Shown piece after piece: positions 52,375-60,810 of a stretch of 64,000 nt of DNA (positions within the stretch are counted from its first letter, which is position 1; every line of letters starts with the position of its first letter). The position numbers and the translations under genes were made by a program. The stretch is from contig NZ_JQLI01000001.1 of the NCBI RefSeq assembly GCF_000744095.1, forward strand, positions 4,278,001 through 4,342,000, in the 5' to 3' direction. The notes beneath the pieces are model-generated. The model had not been told where the DNA came from and searched no databases. It saw nothing but the letters and a program-made list of their open reading frames with translations. This DNA is from Cupriavidus necator A5-1 (GTDB lineage Bacteria > Pseudomonadota > Gammaproteobacteria > Burkholderiales > Burkholderiaceae).

Positions 52375-53310
52375 TCAGTCGCGCGGCAGCGGCGCGCCGA
52401 GACCGGAGGCGCCCGCTGCGCCCTCGCGCACGTCGGCGCGCGAGCCACGCAACAGCTGCCACAAGCAACCTGCGGTGGCATAGAAGGCGCCGGCGCCGCG
52501 CGGGCCGGCCGCACGCAGATCGCGCCCGAGCGCATGCGGGAGCGCCAGCATGAGGAACAACGCCTTCTTCACCGGCCGCCGGTGGCCACGGTCGTAGCGC
52601 CGGCACGCCACATACAGGCGAGCGGCTTCGCTGGCCGGGCAGGGCCGTTCGGCGCGCGCGGACGGCGAGCGCTGGTTGACGGCGCTCGGGACCAACTCGA
52701 TGCGGTAGCCGAGTTCCTGCACGGCCTGGCCGGCCAGCTCCAGCTCGTCGTAGCCGCCGGCAAGCTGCTCATCGAATGCCACGTGCGCGAACAGCTCGCG
52801 CGGGAATACCGCGCTGTGCAGCAGCACCGAACGCAGGCGCTCGCCGCGGCGGTAGTCCAGTGTCGGGTGCCCCAGGAACGCCGGCTTGCGCGGCTGGCCG
52901 CGCTGGCCCTGGCAGACCTCGGTGCCGGTCAGGATCAGCGGCGTCGCGCAGCCGGCGGTGGCGCGGCGGATATGGTCGTCGGCGATGCACTCGGCCATCT
53001 GCTGCAGGAACGTTGCCCCCAGCAGGGTCTGGTCATCCAGGAACAGCACGTGCGAACCGGTAGCCGCGCGCAAGGCACGGTTGCGGTTGGCCGCGCGGCA
53101 GCGGCGCGGGCCTTCCAGGTACGTGATGTCCGGATAGTCACGGCGCATCATCTCGCGCGTGGCGTAGCCGCTGCTGTCGTCCGTGACAATCAGCTGGTGC
53201 GGCGGCATGGTGGATTCGGCGACCGCCTGCAGCGCGCGCTGCAGGCCCTCGGGATGGTCGCACGTGAGGATGCACACCGAAAAGGTGGGCAGGAAAGTGC
53301 TTGCCGGCAT
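52375..53310 (-). CDS. Glycosyltransferase family 2
   Basis: 311 residues from ATG 53310. GT-A fold: FSVCILTCDHPEGLQRALQAV at the start, VTDDSSGYATREM, RNRALRAATGSHVLFLDDQTLL with the DXD-like metal motif (LDD), and GGYDELELAGQAVQELGYRI as the catalytic ED region. Only a short C-terminal hydrophobic segment (KKALFLMLALPHALG) is present. It probably adds a sugar to the repeat unit or a side chain. Same strand as the LuxR-type gene upstream, 73-bp gap. Confidence 0.85.
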   Translation of the reverse strand: MPASTFLPTFSVCILTCDHPEGLQRALQAVAESTMPPHQLIVTDDSSGYATREMMRRDYPDITYLEGPRRCRAANRNRALRAATGSHVLFLDDQTLLGATFLQQMAECIADDHIRRATAGCATPLILTGTEVCQGQRGQPRKPAFLGHPTLDYRRGERLRSVLLHSAVFPRELFAHVAFDEQLAGGYDELELAGQAVQELGYRIELVPSAVNQRSPSARAERPCPASEAARLYVACRRYDRGHRRPVKKALFLMLALPHALGRDLRAAGPRGAGAFYATAGCLWQLLRGSRADVREGAAGASGLGAPLPRD

Positions 53311-53324
53311 GGTTGACCCCCTCG

Positions 53325-53340
53325 GCAGAAACCTGGCACG
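53325..53340 (+). repeat. Degenerate iteron-like site
   Basis: GCAGAAACCTGGCACG matches the iteron in its first eight bases and only partly after that. It lies between the GT2 start and the LuxR-type gene. It could be chance. Confidence 0.3.
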
Positions 53341-53383
53341 CACGCCGGCCCGTCTGGCGCGGGCACGGCGCTGTGCCAAGGGA

Positions 53384-54364
53384 CTACAGCGTCTGGCCAG
53401 TGGCCCGATAGGCGGCCTCGGTGCACGGCGAGCCGACCAGAGTGCGCGCATTGCTGTCGCGCGTGAACGGTTCGTCGCCGCTGACCCATTCCAGCGTGGC
53501 GCCGCGTTGCAGGGCCGCGTAGACCGCTTCACCCTTGTTGCGCACCTTCAGGCGCTGGTACAGCGTGCATGCATGGCTCTTCACCGTCGCCACGGAGATA
53601 TTCAGCATGCGGCTGACGGTCTTGATCGGGTAGCCGCGCGCCAGCAGCACCAGCACCTCATACTGGCGCGGCGTAATCTTCAGCATCTCGGCTTCGTCGT
53701 AGCTGGGCTCCTCCTCGACCAGCGGCGCGGCGTTGGCAGCGGGTGCTGGCGCTGCGGCCGGTGCCGACAGTGGCTGGCCCGGGCGCAGGCCGGTCAGGTC
53801 GCGCACCGCGACCGCAGCGCGGGCCGCGCCGCGCGGCGTGCCGGCGCAGGCCACCAGCGACAGCTGCTCGGCCTGCAGGGCCGTGGGGAGCGATGCGCTG
53901 AGCGGCAGCGGCGCGGCCGACGCCAGCGACTGCACCGCCGGCATGGCCGAGCGCGAGGCCGAGGGCATGGCGCCGGTCTCGGCTGAGAACAGCAGTCCCT
54001 GCACGCCCGACACCGCCAGCCGGATGGCGGCTTCGATCACCGCCAGCGAGGCGGACTTGGGCAGGCAACCGCAGACGCCGCGCGCGCTGTCAGGATTGGG
54101 CACGTGCAAGGGCAGCACGTCAGCCAGGATCAGGATGCGCTGCGGCGACAGCGCTGCACGGGCGCGTTCCAGCTGCTCCCAGCCGGGCGCCGTGTCGGCG
54201 GGCATGCCGAACACAAGCAGGTCTGCATTGTGGTGCCGGGCCTCCAGCCTGGCGATGTCCGCGGGCGCAATTGCCGCAACCTGGGCGGATTCCTGGATGT
54301 TCTCGAGCATCTGCAACAGCCCGAGCCGGAGCAATGGATGCTCTTCGATCAGCAACGCGTTCAT
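53384..54364 (-). CDS. Atypical response regulator, receiver-like plus LuxR/NarL HTH (paralogue)
   Basis: 326 residues. Receiver-like part 1-125 (MNALLIEEHPLLRLGLLQML) with Phe 52 in ADLLVFGMP where Asp should be; Lys remains in LPKSAS. A long Ala/Pro-rich linker (about 140-225) leads to the HTH at about 229-290 (YEVLVLLARGYPIKTVSRML), nearly identical to that of 10188-11006. Phosphorylation-independent action is expected. It lies next to the glycosyltransferase genes and probably regulates the exopolysaccharide island. The start ATG follows GGGGAG. Confidence 0.85.
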   Translation of the reverse strand: MNALLIEEHPLLRLGLLQMLENIQESAQVAAIAPADIARLEARHHNADLLVFGMPADTAPGWEQLERARAALSPQRILILADVLPLHVPNPDSARGVCGCLPKSASLAVIEAAIRLAVSGVQGLLFSAETGAMPSASRSAMPAVQSLASAAPLPLSASLPTALQAEQLSLVACAGTPRGAARAAVAVRDLTGLRPGQPLSAPAAAPAPAANAAPLVEEEPSYDEAEMLKITPRQYEVLVLLARGYPIKTVSRMLNISVATVKSHACTLYQRLKVRNKGEAVYAALQRGATLEWVSGDEPFTRDSNARTLVGSPCTEAAYRATGQTL

Positions 54365-55107
54365 GTGACTTCACTCCCCGTTTACTCGGGGGCGGACGCG
54401 GGGTGCTTTTTGCGTATGGAGAGCAGTACCGGACAGCAGCCACCAGTGGTGTCTGCGTGTGATGACCCCCATGCTTCCATGCTCCGGCAGTCCCGTTCTT
54501 CTGGATGGAACTTGTCGGCGGCTGGAAGGTTGACCCGAACCCGAACCCGAAAGATTCTCGCTCCCAAATCGGCTTAAATTCATCTTATGGGTTGGTTGAA
54601 TGGAATGCAAGCGAGCGGATTTGGGACGAGACAGGGTTGAAATGACAGGACGGTCATAATCCTTTAAGAAATCACCCGAATGTGCCATCCAAAGTTCCGC
54701 AAACGACGCCCTGAGGCGGTGTTGCGGTGGTTTCACTGATGTGACACATTGATTTTGAATGGTTGCAGCATTGAAACAGATCGCATTATCCGACCCCCAC
54801 GGTTAGCAGGGTTTCTAACCCCATCGTGGGGTGTACGTAATATATCTGGCATGCGGGGTGCTGCAATTATGAAACTCGGCCCCTATACAAGGTTTCGAAA
54901 TGAATCTGCCTGATTTTGCGGCAGCTCGGGCGCATGGCCTAGTGCTTCTGGATGAGAGGCCTCTCCAACCTCGGGATGAGCCTTGCGGCGCCGACCGCAC
55001 TGGCCGGCGCGGGCTTGCCACCAACTGCCGGCGGGCAGGGATGGCAAGCCCGGCCCTGTCCCTGTGGCGCTTCCGGCGCGCGAGCGGGCAAGCCTGGCTG
55101 GGCCGCT
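54365..55107. other. AT-richer intergenic region with an inverted repeat
   Basis: 743 bp, the most AT-rich stretch of this part of the window (54540-54800). An inverted repeat CCCCACG (54795-54801) / CGTGGGG (54825-54831) with an inner GTTAG/CTAAC pair may be an operator or a small hairpin. A rightward reading frame at 54900-55136 has no supporting features. The region likely holds the promoter of the LuxR-type gene. Confidence 0.45.
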
Positions 55108-55425
55108 TCAGCGGGCCCAGTAGCCCGGGCGCATGACCCATCCACGCGGGCCGCGCACCCAGTGCTCGGGCACATAGCGGTAGCCGGGGCGCTGCGCCTG
55201 CCAGTAGCCGCGGCGCCAGTCATAGCGGCCGCCGCTGCCAACCCAGTGGCCGGGCACCCAGGCCTGGCCGCGGCGCGCGGCCGGGTGCGGCTCGTAGCGC
55301 GGCGGCGGGGGCGGCGGGCCGTAGCCGTGCGCGACCATCACCGGTTGCGCATCGGCGGGGGCGATCAGTCCGAAGGCGCCGCCCGTGGCGAGGACGGCTG
55401 CGGCAAGCAGGAGCTGGCGTTTCAT
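55108..55425 (-). CDS. Small secreted YXWGXW-repeat-like protein
   Basis: 105 residues from ATG 55425 (AGGAGA upstream). Signal peptide MKRQLLLAAAVLATGG...ADA, cleaved near residue 27, then a Pro-rich stretch and three W-rich repeats (WVPGHW, DWRRGYW, YVPEHWV, WVMRPGYW). This pattern occurs in small periplasmic proteins of Burkholderiales of unknown function. It shares strand and a short gap with the 40-residue lipoprotein upstream, so the two are probably co-expressed envelope components. Confidence 0.75.
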   Translation of the reverse strand: MKRQLLLAAAVLATGGAFGLIAPADAQPVMVAHGYGPPPPPPRYEPHPAARRGQAWVPGHWVGSGGRYDWRRGYWQAQRPGYRYVPEHWVRGPRGWVMRPGYWAR

Positions 55426-55487
55426 TTGGGTTCTCCTTGGGGGGCGTGGTTCGGGTCTGCGCTCGGCAGGATCCAATCCGTAGTGGT

Positions 55488-55610
55488 TCAGTAGCGGTCG
55501 TAGTGGTGGTAGCGGGGCGGCGGGCCGCCGCGCGGCGGCACCACGATGCAGGCGGAAAGCAGTGCGGCCGTGGTGGACAGCAGCACTACCAGGGAGAGGG
55601 TTCGTTTCAT
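55488..55610 (-). CDS. Very small lipoprotein (40 residues)
   Basis: ATG 55610 with AGGAG five bases upstream. The sequence is almost only a lipoprotein signal: hydrophobic core LSLVVLLSTTAALL and lipobox LLSAC (Cys21), followed by 19 residues rich in Pro, Arg and Tyr (RYHHYDRY at the end). The mature peptide is a lipid-anchored tail. Similar mini-lipoproteins accompany YXWGXW proteins. It is 62 bp upstream of the 55108-55425 gene. Confidence 0.65.
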   Translation of the reverse strand: MKRTLSLVVLLSTTAALLSACIVVPPRGGPPPRYHHYDRY

Positions 55611-56121
55611 TCGGACTCCTGGCGGGTTGGCGTTGGACACGGCTTCAATGTAGCGAGCGGGCCCGACACCGGGGGCTTGCACTTGTAAGGCTGTCTCACA
55701 TGGCCCCAGCGTGCCCGCGAGCGCGGGCGCGGCTTGCCGCATCGGCCGGAAACCCTTGTGCGGCAAGGCTTGGCGGGCAGGGCGGTGGCGCCGTGGCGCG
55801 GCCGCCGCGCGCCGGGCGGGAGGTAATGTGACGTTACATCGGAAATAGTTCTCGCAAGGCAGCGCCACCTCGGCGGACCGCCTGCGCCGCGTTGCACCCT
55901 TCGTTGCACCCTTTGCGGGCGCCTCCAAATGGCACGCAGAAACGGGTACGCTATGACGGTGCGGCTTGCATCAGCATGGCCCGCGCCGCCCTGGCAACGG
56001 TGCCATTGCGGTGCGCTTGCGGTGCGGTTGCGAGCGCTGGAACACCCGCGTCAATGGCATGAAGCTTGCGCTGTCGGCTGTGCCAATCGGGAAGTTGCCA
56101 CGTGTGCTTGAAGGAGGCGCC
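55611..56121. other. Intergenic region with an isolated iteron
   Basis: 510 bp. An exact iteron lies at 55936-55951. A hairpin CTTGCCGCA (55733-55741) / TGCGGCAAG (55759-55767) is not followed by a T-run. No confirmed gene here. Confidence 0.5.
55936..55951 (+). repeat. Isolated perfect origin-type iteron
   Basis: GCAGAAACGGGTACGC, identical to the origin consensus and preceded by CAC as many array copies are by C or CAC. About 52 kb from the array, again intergenic. Confidence 0.8.
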
Positions 56122-56259
56122 ATGCCGGTCATGCTCATCGTGCTTGCCTTGCAGTTTTTGCAGGGCCTGTCGCCGCCAGCCGCGGCATTGTTCGCGCTGC
56201 CGCAGGAGATGCCGCCCGCGGACGCCGCGGCCATCGTCGAGACAGCGCTGACACGCTGA
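56122..56259 (+). CDS. Very small membrane-like peptide upstream of cyanase
   Basis: 45 residues from ATG 56122 with AAGGAGG four bases upstream, the strongest ribosome site in the neighbourhood. It begins with a hydrophobic stretch (VMLIVLALQFLQGL) and ends in an acidic amphipathic helix (PPADAAAIVETALTR). No known family recognised. It lies 71 bp before cynS on the same strand and may be translated from its leader. Confidence 0.5.
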   Translation: MPVMLIVLALQFLQGLSPPAAALFALPQEMPPADAAAIVETALTR

Positions 56260-56330
56260 AAGGTTCGCGCCGCGCGCCGCCGCGGCTATCCGAGTGGCTC
56301 CACCCAACCACCCATTGTCATGGAGGCAGC

Positions 56331-56774
56331 ATGAACCGCAGCGACGTCACCGACCTCATCATCGAAGCCAAGGTCACACGCGGTATTACCTGGACCCAGG
56401 TGGCCGAACGCGTCGGCCGCAGCAAGGAATGGACGACGGCCGCGTGCCTGGGCCAGATGGCATTCGATGAAGCGGGGGCACGCGCGGTGATGGAAGTGTT
56501 CGGGCTGCCGCCCGAGGCCGAGCCATGGCTGCGCGAGGTCCCGTATAAGGGCTCGCTGCCAACGCAGGTGCCCACGGACCCGCTGATCTACCGTTTCTAC
56601 GAACTCATCAGCGTCTACGGCACCACCTTCAAGGCGCTGATCCACGAGGAGTTCGGCGACGGCATCATGAGCGCGATCGACTTCCGCATGGACCTGCAGC
56701 GCGAGGCCGATCCCAACGGGGACCGGGTGCGCATCGAGATGTCGGGCAAGTTCCTGCCCTACAAGACCTACTGA
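56331..56774 (+). CDS. cynS: Cyanate hydratase (cyanase)
   Basis: 147 residues, the usual cyanase length. N-terminal helical HTH-like domain (ITWTQVAERVGRSKEWTTAA) and C-terminal dimer domain with the catalytic residues Arg88, Glu91 (YRFYELISVYG) and Ser114 (IMSAIDFRMD). It makes ammonia and carbon dioxide from cyanate and bicarbonate. The start ATG follows GGAGG. A CynX-like transporter gene faces it from the opposite strand, 18 bp past the stop. Confidence 0.95.
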   Translation: MNRSDVTDLIIEAKVTRGITWTQVAERVGRSKEWTTAACLGQMAFDEAGARAVMEVFGLPPEAEPWLREVPYKGSLPTQVPTDPLIYRFYELISVYGTTFKALIHEEFGDGIMSAIDFRMDLQREADPNGDRVRIEMSGKFLPYKTY

Positions 56775-56792
56775 AGCCGGGGCGGGCGCGGC

Positions 56793-58007
56793 TTATCCGG
56801 CGGCCCGCGGCATCGCGTAGGCGGTGCCGTAGCGCGCCGGATCCAGACGCAGCGTCAGCACGCCCACCAGCGCGGCGCAGCCCAGGTGATACCACCAGCC
56901 GGCGGCAAAGCCGCCGGTGCGTGCCTGCAGCATGGCGGTGATCCACGGCGCCAGCGAAGCGAGCAGGAAGCCGCCGCCCTGCATCAGCGCGCTCAGCGCG
57001 CCGGCGCTGTCCGGATCCGGCAAATGGTCCAGCGCCACCACCAGGTACAGCGCAAAGCAGCCGCCCAGGCCCGCGCCGCCGATCACGGCCCAGGCGTGCG
57101 GCGCGGCATCGGGCCACAGCGCCAGCCCGCCGAAGCCGGCCACCTGCATCGCCAGCGCCAGCGCCATCCATGCGCGGCGGTCGGTGCGGCGCGCCGCCAG
57201 CGCCGGCAGCAGCAACGCCGCGGCGGCCTGCGCCAGCGCCATCAGCGCCACCAGCGCGCCGCTGGCCGGTGCACTCCAGCCGTGGCCCTGGTAAAAGGGC
57301 GCCAGCCACGCCACCAGCGAGGCATAGCCGCCGTTCATCACGCCGAAGCACAGCATCAGCAGCCAGGTGCGCGGACGGCGCAGCAACGCGCGCGCCGCGC
57401 CTGCCGGGCGCAATGCAGTCCGGGCCGGCAGCGCGCGCGGCAGTGCCACCCACGCCAGCGCCAGCGCCGCGAGCACCGGAACGGCCCACAAGGCCAGCGC
57501 CTCGCGCCAGCTCCCGGCCTGCGCGCTCACCCAGGGCGAGAGCTGCGCGCCCAGCGCGCCGCCGCCCATCAGCGCCGCCGAGTACAGCCCCATCACCGGC
57601 GCCACGCGCCCCGGGAATTCCTGCTTGACCAGCCCCGGGCACGCCGCCTGCACCACCGCCACGCCCAGCCCGCACAGCGCCGCCGAGGCGATCAGCAGCG
57701 TGCCGTCGGCCACGCCCAGGCGCAGCGCGCAGCCCGCGCCCAGCAGCGCCAGCGCGCCGAGTACCGCAGCACGCGCACCCAGCCGTGCACGGATCGCGGG
57801 CCCGAAGAACGCGCCCACCCCCATCAGCAGCATCGGCAGCAGCGTCAGCCAGGCCATGCCCTGGTAACTGAGCCCGGTACCGGCGCGGATCGCGGGCGCA
57901 AGCGGGCCCACGGCGGTCAGGAACGGCCGCAGGTTCAGGCCGATGCCGGCCACCGCGGCCAGCACCAGCCAGCGCGGCGTGGCCCGGGCCGCCGCCGCGT
58001 CTGCCAT
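56793..58007 (-). CDS. MFS transporter, CynX/NimT family
   Basis: 404 residues from ATG 58007, with about 12 membrane helices. The beginning ARATPRWLVLAAVAGIGLNLRPFLTAVGPL is typical of CynX (LNLRP motif). Despite cynS next door it is on the other strand and tied to the deaminase: the stop of that gene lies 5 bp upstream of its ATG. The substrate may be cyanate, a nitroimidazole-like compound or a purine product. High Ala/Leu content. Confidence 0.88.
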   Translation of the reverse strand: MADAAAARATPRWLVLAAVAGIGLNLRPFLTAVGPLAPAIRAGTGLSYQGMAWLTLLPMLLMGVGAFFGPAIRARLGARAAVLGALALLGAGCALRLGVADGTLLIASAALCGLGVAVVQAACPGLVKQEFPGRVAPVMGLYSAALMGGGALGAQLSPWVSAQAGSWREALALWAVPVLAALALAWVALPRALPARTALRPAGAARALLRRPRTWLLMLCFGVMNGGYASLVAWLAPFYQGHGWSAPASGALVALMALAQAAAALLLPALAARRTDRRAWMALALAMQVAGFGGLALWPDAAPHAWAVIGGAGLGGCFALYLVVALDHLPDPDSAGALSALMQGGGFLLASLAPWITAMLQARTGGFAAGWWYHLGCAALVGVLTLRLDPARYGTAYAMPRAAG

Positions 58008-58011
58008 GGCA

Positions 58012-58470
58012 TCAGCCACGGTGGGTGCGCGTGCCGTAGAGCTGCGCGGCGGAAAGATCGACCGGCACGCGCGTGAGCGGCAGCGGGGGCGGGTCGAGCG
58101 GCAGCCGCAGCGCCTGGTAGGCGGCCTCGCTGGACATGCCATAGGGCGCGGCGTCGTCGTTGTCGAAGGCGTAGTAGACCGCCTGCACACCGGCCATGGT
58201 CATCGCCGCCAGGCACATCGGGCACGGATGGCCGCTCGCATAGACCACGCTGCCGCGCAGGTCCGGGCGGCCGAGCTTGCGCGCGGCGGCGCGCACGGCT
58301 TCCAGCTCGGCATGGGTGGTCGGGTCGTGGCTGTGGACGATGTCATTGACGCCGGTGGCGACGGCATCGCCGTCGAGCGCCAGCACGGCGCCGAAGGGGC
58401 GGCCGCCACGGTCACGGTTGGCTTCGGCAAGGCGGACCGCCTCGCACATGAATTCCTGGTGAGTGCTCAT
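58012..58470 (-). CDS. Guanine-deaminase-like nucleoside/nucleobase deaminase
   Basis: 152 residues of the cytidine-deaminase-like fold. Zinc motifs HAE (THAELEAVRAAARKLG, His and catalytic Glu) and PCPMC (GHPCPMCLAAM) are intact. The C-terminus YGTRTHRG and motif GVNDIVHSHDPTTHAE resemble bacterial GuaD/CodA-like guanine deaminases more than TadA. It removes ammonia from a purine or pyrimidine base. It is the upstream gene of a two-gene operon with the CynX-like transporter. Confidence 0.85.
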   Translation of the reverse strand: MSTHQEFMCEAVRLAEANRDRGGRPFGAVLALDGDAVATGVNDIVHSHDPTTHAELEAVRAAARKLGRPDLRGSVVYASGHPCPMCLAAMTMAGVQAVYYAFDNDDAAPYGMSSEAAYQALRLPLDPPPLPLTRVPVDLSAAQLYGTRTHRG

Positions 58471-58644
58471 GATCCGGGCAAAAGTGAGTGCATGCTCGCA
58501 GCGCGTGGCGCGGCATGGCTTTGGCAGGTAGGTCCAGCGGGGGGCGAACGCCGCGCCCGAGGGCTGCCCACTGTACGCCGGGGCTTGGTAATTGGGAAAT
58601 TAAATGATGAAATCGCCGGCAGTGGAAAACCCAATGGACCGCCG

Positions 58645-59577
58645 ATGCAGGACCCTCTTCTCGATCCCGTGCTGCTGCAGAGCTTTGCCGCCGTGGCGGA
58701 AAGCGGCAGCTTCACCCGCGCCGCGCAGCGCGTGCACCTGACGCAGTCGACCGTCAGCCAGCAGGTGCGCCGGCTGGAAGAGCAGCTCGGCTGCGTGCTG
58801 CTGGACCGCGGGGGGCGCTATGTCACGACCACGCCGGAGGGCGAGCGCCTGCTTGGTTACGCGCGCCGCCTGCAGCAGCTGATGGCCGAGGCGGTCGGGC
58901 AGCTGCGCCAGAGCGCGGGCCAGGGCGAGATCCGCATCGGCGTGCCTGAGGACTTTGCCGCGCGGCCGCTGACGCCGGTGCTGGCAGGGTTTGCCGACGA
59001 CTGGCCGGGGGTGCGGCTGGGGGTGACCAGCGGCATGAGCCACGAGCTGTGGCAGCGCTTCCAGGACCGCGAGCTGGACCTGGTGCTGGTCAAGCAGCGC
59101 GTCGGGCATGCCACCGGCCTGGCCAGCTGGCCGGAGCCGCTGTGCTGGATCGACAGCCGCCAGCGCCCGGCGGTGGCGCGCGACCCGGTGCCGCTGGTGG
59201 CGTTTCCGGTGGGCGGGCTCTACCGCGGCGAGATGACGCACGCGCTCGACGCCGGCGGGCGGCGCTGGCGCGTGGCCTTCGTCAGTGCGAGCCTGGCCAG
59301 CATCCTGGCGGCGGTGGCCGACGGGCTCGGTATCACGCTGCTGCCACGGCGCCTGGCCAGCGCCCATCACCGGGTGCTGGAGGACGGCGGTTGGCCGGCC
59401 GCGGTGCCGGATATCGAGCTGAGCCTGCACGCGCAACCGGACCTGCCGGCCCCGGCGCGCGACATGGCGGCGCGGCTGGCCGCGCTATGCGAGCGCGTGA
59501 TGGCGCCCGCGGGCGAATCAGCGCATGAGATCCCGCACCGGGTCCGGCGCGAGGATCAGCCGAAGAACTCGTTGTAG
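58645..59577 (+). CDS. LysR-type transcriptional regulator
   Basis: 310 residues from ATG 58645; no strong ribosome site. Winged HTH at about 5-62 (LQSFAAVAESGSFTRAAQRVHLTQSTVSQQVRRLE, quoted in part), and a substrate-binding domain with GEIRIGVPEDFAARPL. It is divergent from the deaminase/transporter operon with a 174-bp gap, the usual LysR arrangement, so it likely controls that operon. Confidence 0.9.
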   Translation: MQDPLLDPVLLQSFAAVAESGSFTRAAQRVHLTQSTVSQQVRRLEEQLGCVLLDRGGRYVTTTPEGERLLGYARRLQQLMAEAVGQLRQSAGQGEIRIGVPEDFAARPLTPVLAGFADDWPGVRLGVTSGMSHELWQRFQDRELDLVLVKQRVGHATGLASWPEPLCWIDSRQRPAVARDPVPLVAFPVGGLYRGEMTHALDAGGRRWRVAFVSASLASILAAVADGLGITLLPRRLASAHHRVLEDGGWPAAVPDIELSLHAQPDLPAPARDMAARLAALCERVMAPAGESAHEIPHRVRREDQPKNSL

Positions 59578-59750
59578 TAGCGGGTGCAGGTGCCGGCCGG
59601 GCGGAAGGTATACGGCAGCTCGGCCATCGCGGCGGCCTCGAGCGAGCCGAACGGGATGTCGGGCGTGGCCAGGGCGCCGGGGTTGCCTTCCGTGGCGGTG
59701 TCGTGATCGGGGTGCGCCAGTTGCGCGCGTGCGTAGGCTTGCGAAGTCAT
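59556..59750 (-). CDS. Small hypothetical protein
   Basis: 64 residues from ATG 59750, ending with PYTFRPAGTCTRYYNEFFG. It overlaps the LysR gene end by 22 bp on the opposite strand. No known domain. Clear downstream residues and compact length suggest a real short gene; the ribosome site is weak. Confidence 0.45.
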   Translation of the reverse strand: MTSQAYARAQLAHPDHDTATEGNPGALATPDIPFGSLEAAAMAELPYTFRPAGTCTRYYNEFFG

Positions 59751-60075
59751 GTCGGGCTCATTCAGGAGCCGGGCGTCATGCCCGGCGAACAGCGGATGGG
59801 CGGCGTTCCCGGGGGAATCGCCTGGGACAATCTTAATGCTGCAGCGCAGGAAGATCAGCCGGCCCCGGCAAAACACACTGTTGCGAAATCGCGTTCAATC
59901 GAAGTGACTTGCGCGCTATTGCACGCGGATACGGCACGGCGCCGGGTTGCTCCTACGCCTTCCCCGGCAAGGTCTATATTGGCAAAGGGCCGCCTGCGCC
60001 GCGCCGCCGCCGTGGCGGTGCGGGCCTCGACAGCCACTTTCCGGCGTCACGACGCCGGACTTCTGGGAGCGCGCC
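59751..60075. other. Intergenic region, presumed promoter of the phosphoribosyltransferase gene
   Basis: 325 bp without an intact gene on either strand. No terminator or clear promoter consensus was found. Confidence 0.4.
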
Positions 60076-60774
60076 ATGTTGACATTGCCACCGTGCTTTG
60101 CCGATCGCCGCGAGGCTGGCCGCTACCTGGGCCGCCGGCTGGCCGAACTGGGCTTCGGCGCCGCGCAGCTCGGGCAGCCCGCGCTGGTGCTGGCGCTGCC
60201 GCGCGGCGGCGTGCCGGTGGCCTTTGAAGTCACGCGTGCGATCGATGCCCAGCTGGACGTGCTGCTGGTGCGCAAGATCGGCGCGGCGGGCTACCCGGAA
60301 CTGGCACTCGGCGCGGTGGTGGAGGGCGATGCCGCGGGCGGCGGCCCGCATACCGTGGTCAACGACGACCCCTGGGCGCGCCGCGCGTTGGAAAGCGGCA
60401 GCTTCGATGCCGAACGCGGCCGCCAGCTCGATGAGATCGCGCGGCGCCAGCAGCGCTACCGCGGCGGGGCACCGGTGCCGGCGCGCGCCGGGCGTACCGT
60501 GATCGTGGTCGATGATGGCGTGGCCACCGGCGCCACCATGCGCGCCGCTCTCGAGGGCGTGCGCATGGCGGGGGCCGCGCGCGTGGTAGCGGCCACGCCG
60601 GTGGGTTCGCTGGACGGGCTGGCCAGCCTGCAGCCGGCCGCCGACGAGATCATCTGCCTGAATACGCCGCCGAACTTCGGCGCGGTCGGCGCCTTCTACC
60701 TGGATTTCTCCCAGACCAGCGACGACGAGGCGCTCAGCCTGTTGCGCCAGGCCGCCATGCCGCGCACCGGCTGA
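60076..60774 (+). CDS. Phosphoribosyltransferase family protein
   Basis: 232 residues. The PRPP-binding loop VIVVDDGVATGATMRAAL lies at about 138-156; the N-terminal part has LVLALPRGGVPVAFEVTRAI and DVLLVRKIGAAGYPELALGA, a pattern of the stand-alone phosphoribosyltransferase-domain proteins related to ComF. Substrate base unknown. The start ATG follows GGGAG. It stands alone. Confidence 0.85.
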   Translation: MLTLPPCFADRREAGRYLGRRLAELGFGAAQLGQPALVLALPRGGVPVAFEVTRAIDAQLDVLLVRKIGAAGYPELALGAVVEGDAAGGGPHTVVNDDPWARRALESGSFDAERGRQLDEIARRQQRYRGGAPVPARAGRTVIVVDDGVATGATMRAALEGVRMAGAARVVAATPVGSLDGLASLQPAADEIICLNTPPNFGAVGAFYLDFSQTSDDEALSLLRQAAMPRTG

Positions 60775-60810
60775 GGCGCGCGCCTGCGGGCGAGGTGCTC
60801 AGGCATGCGC

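Noticed and set aside
54900..55136. Rightward 78-residue ORF in the intergenic region
   Set aside because: No ribosome site, Arg/Ala-rich composition, and it runs into the antisense of the W-repeat gene.
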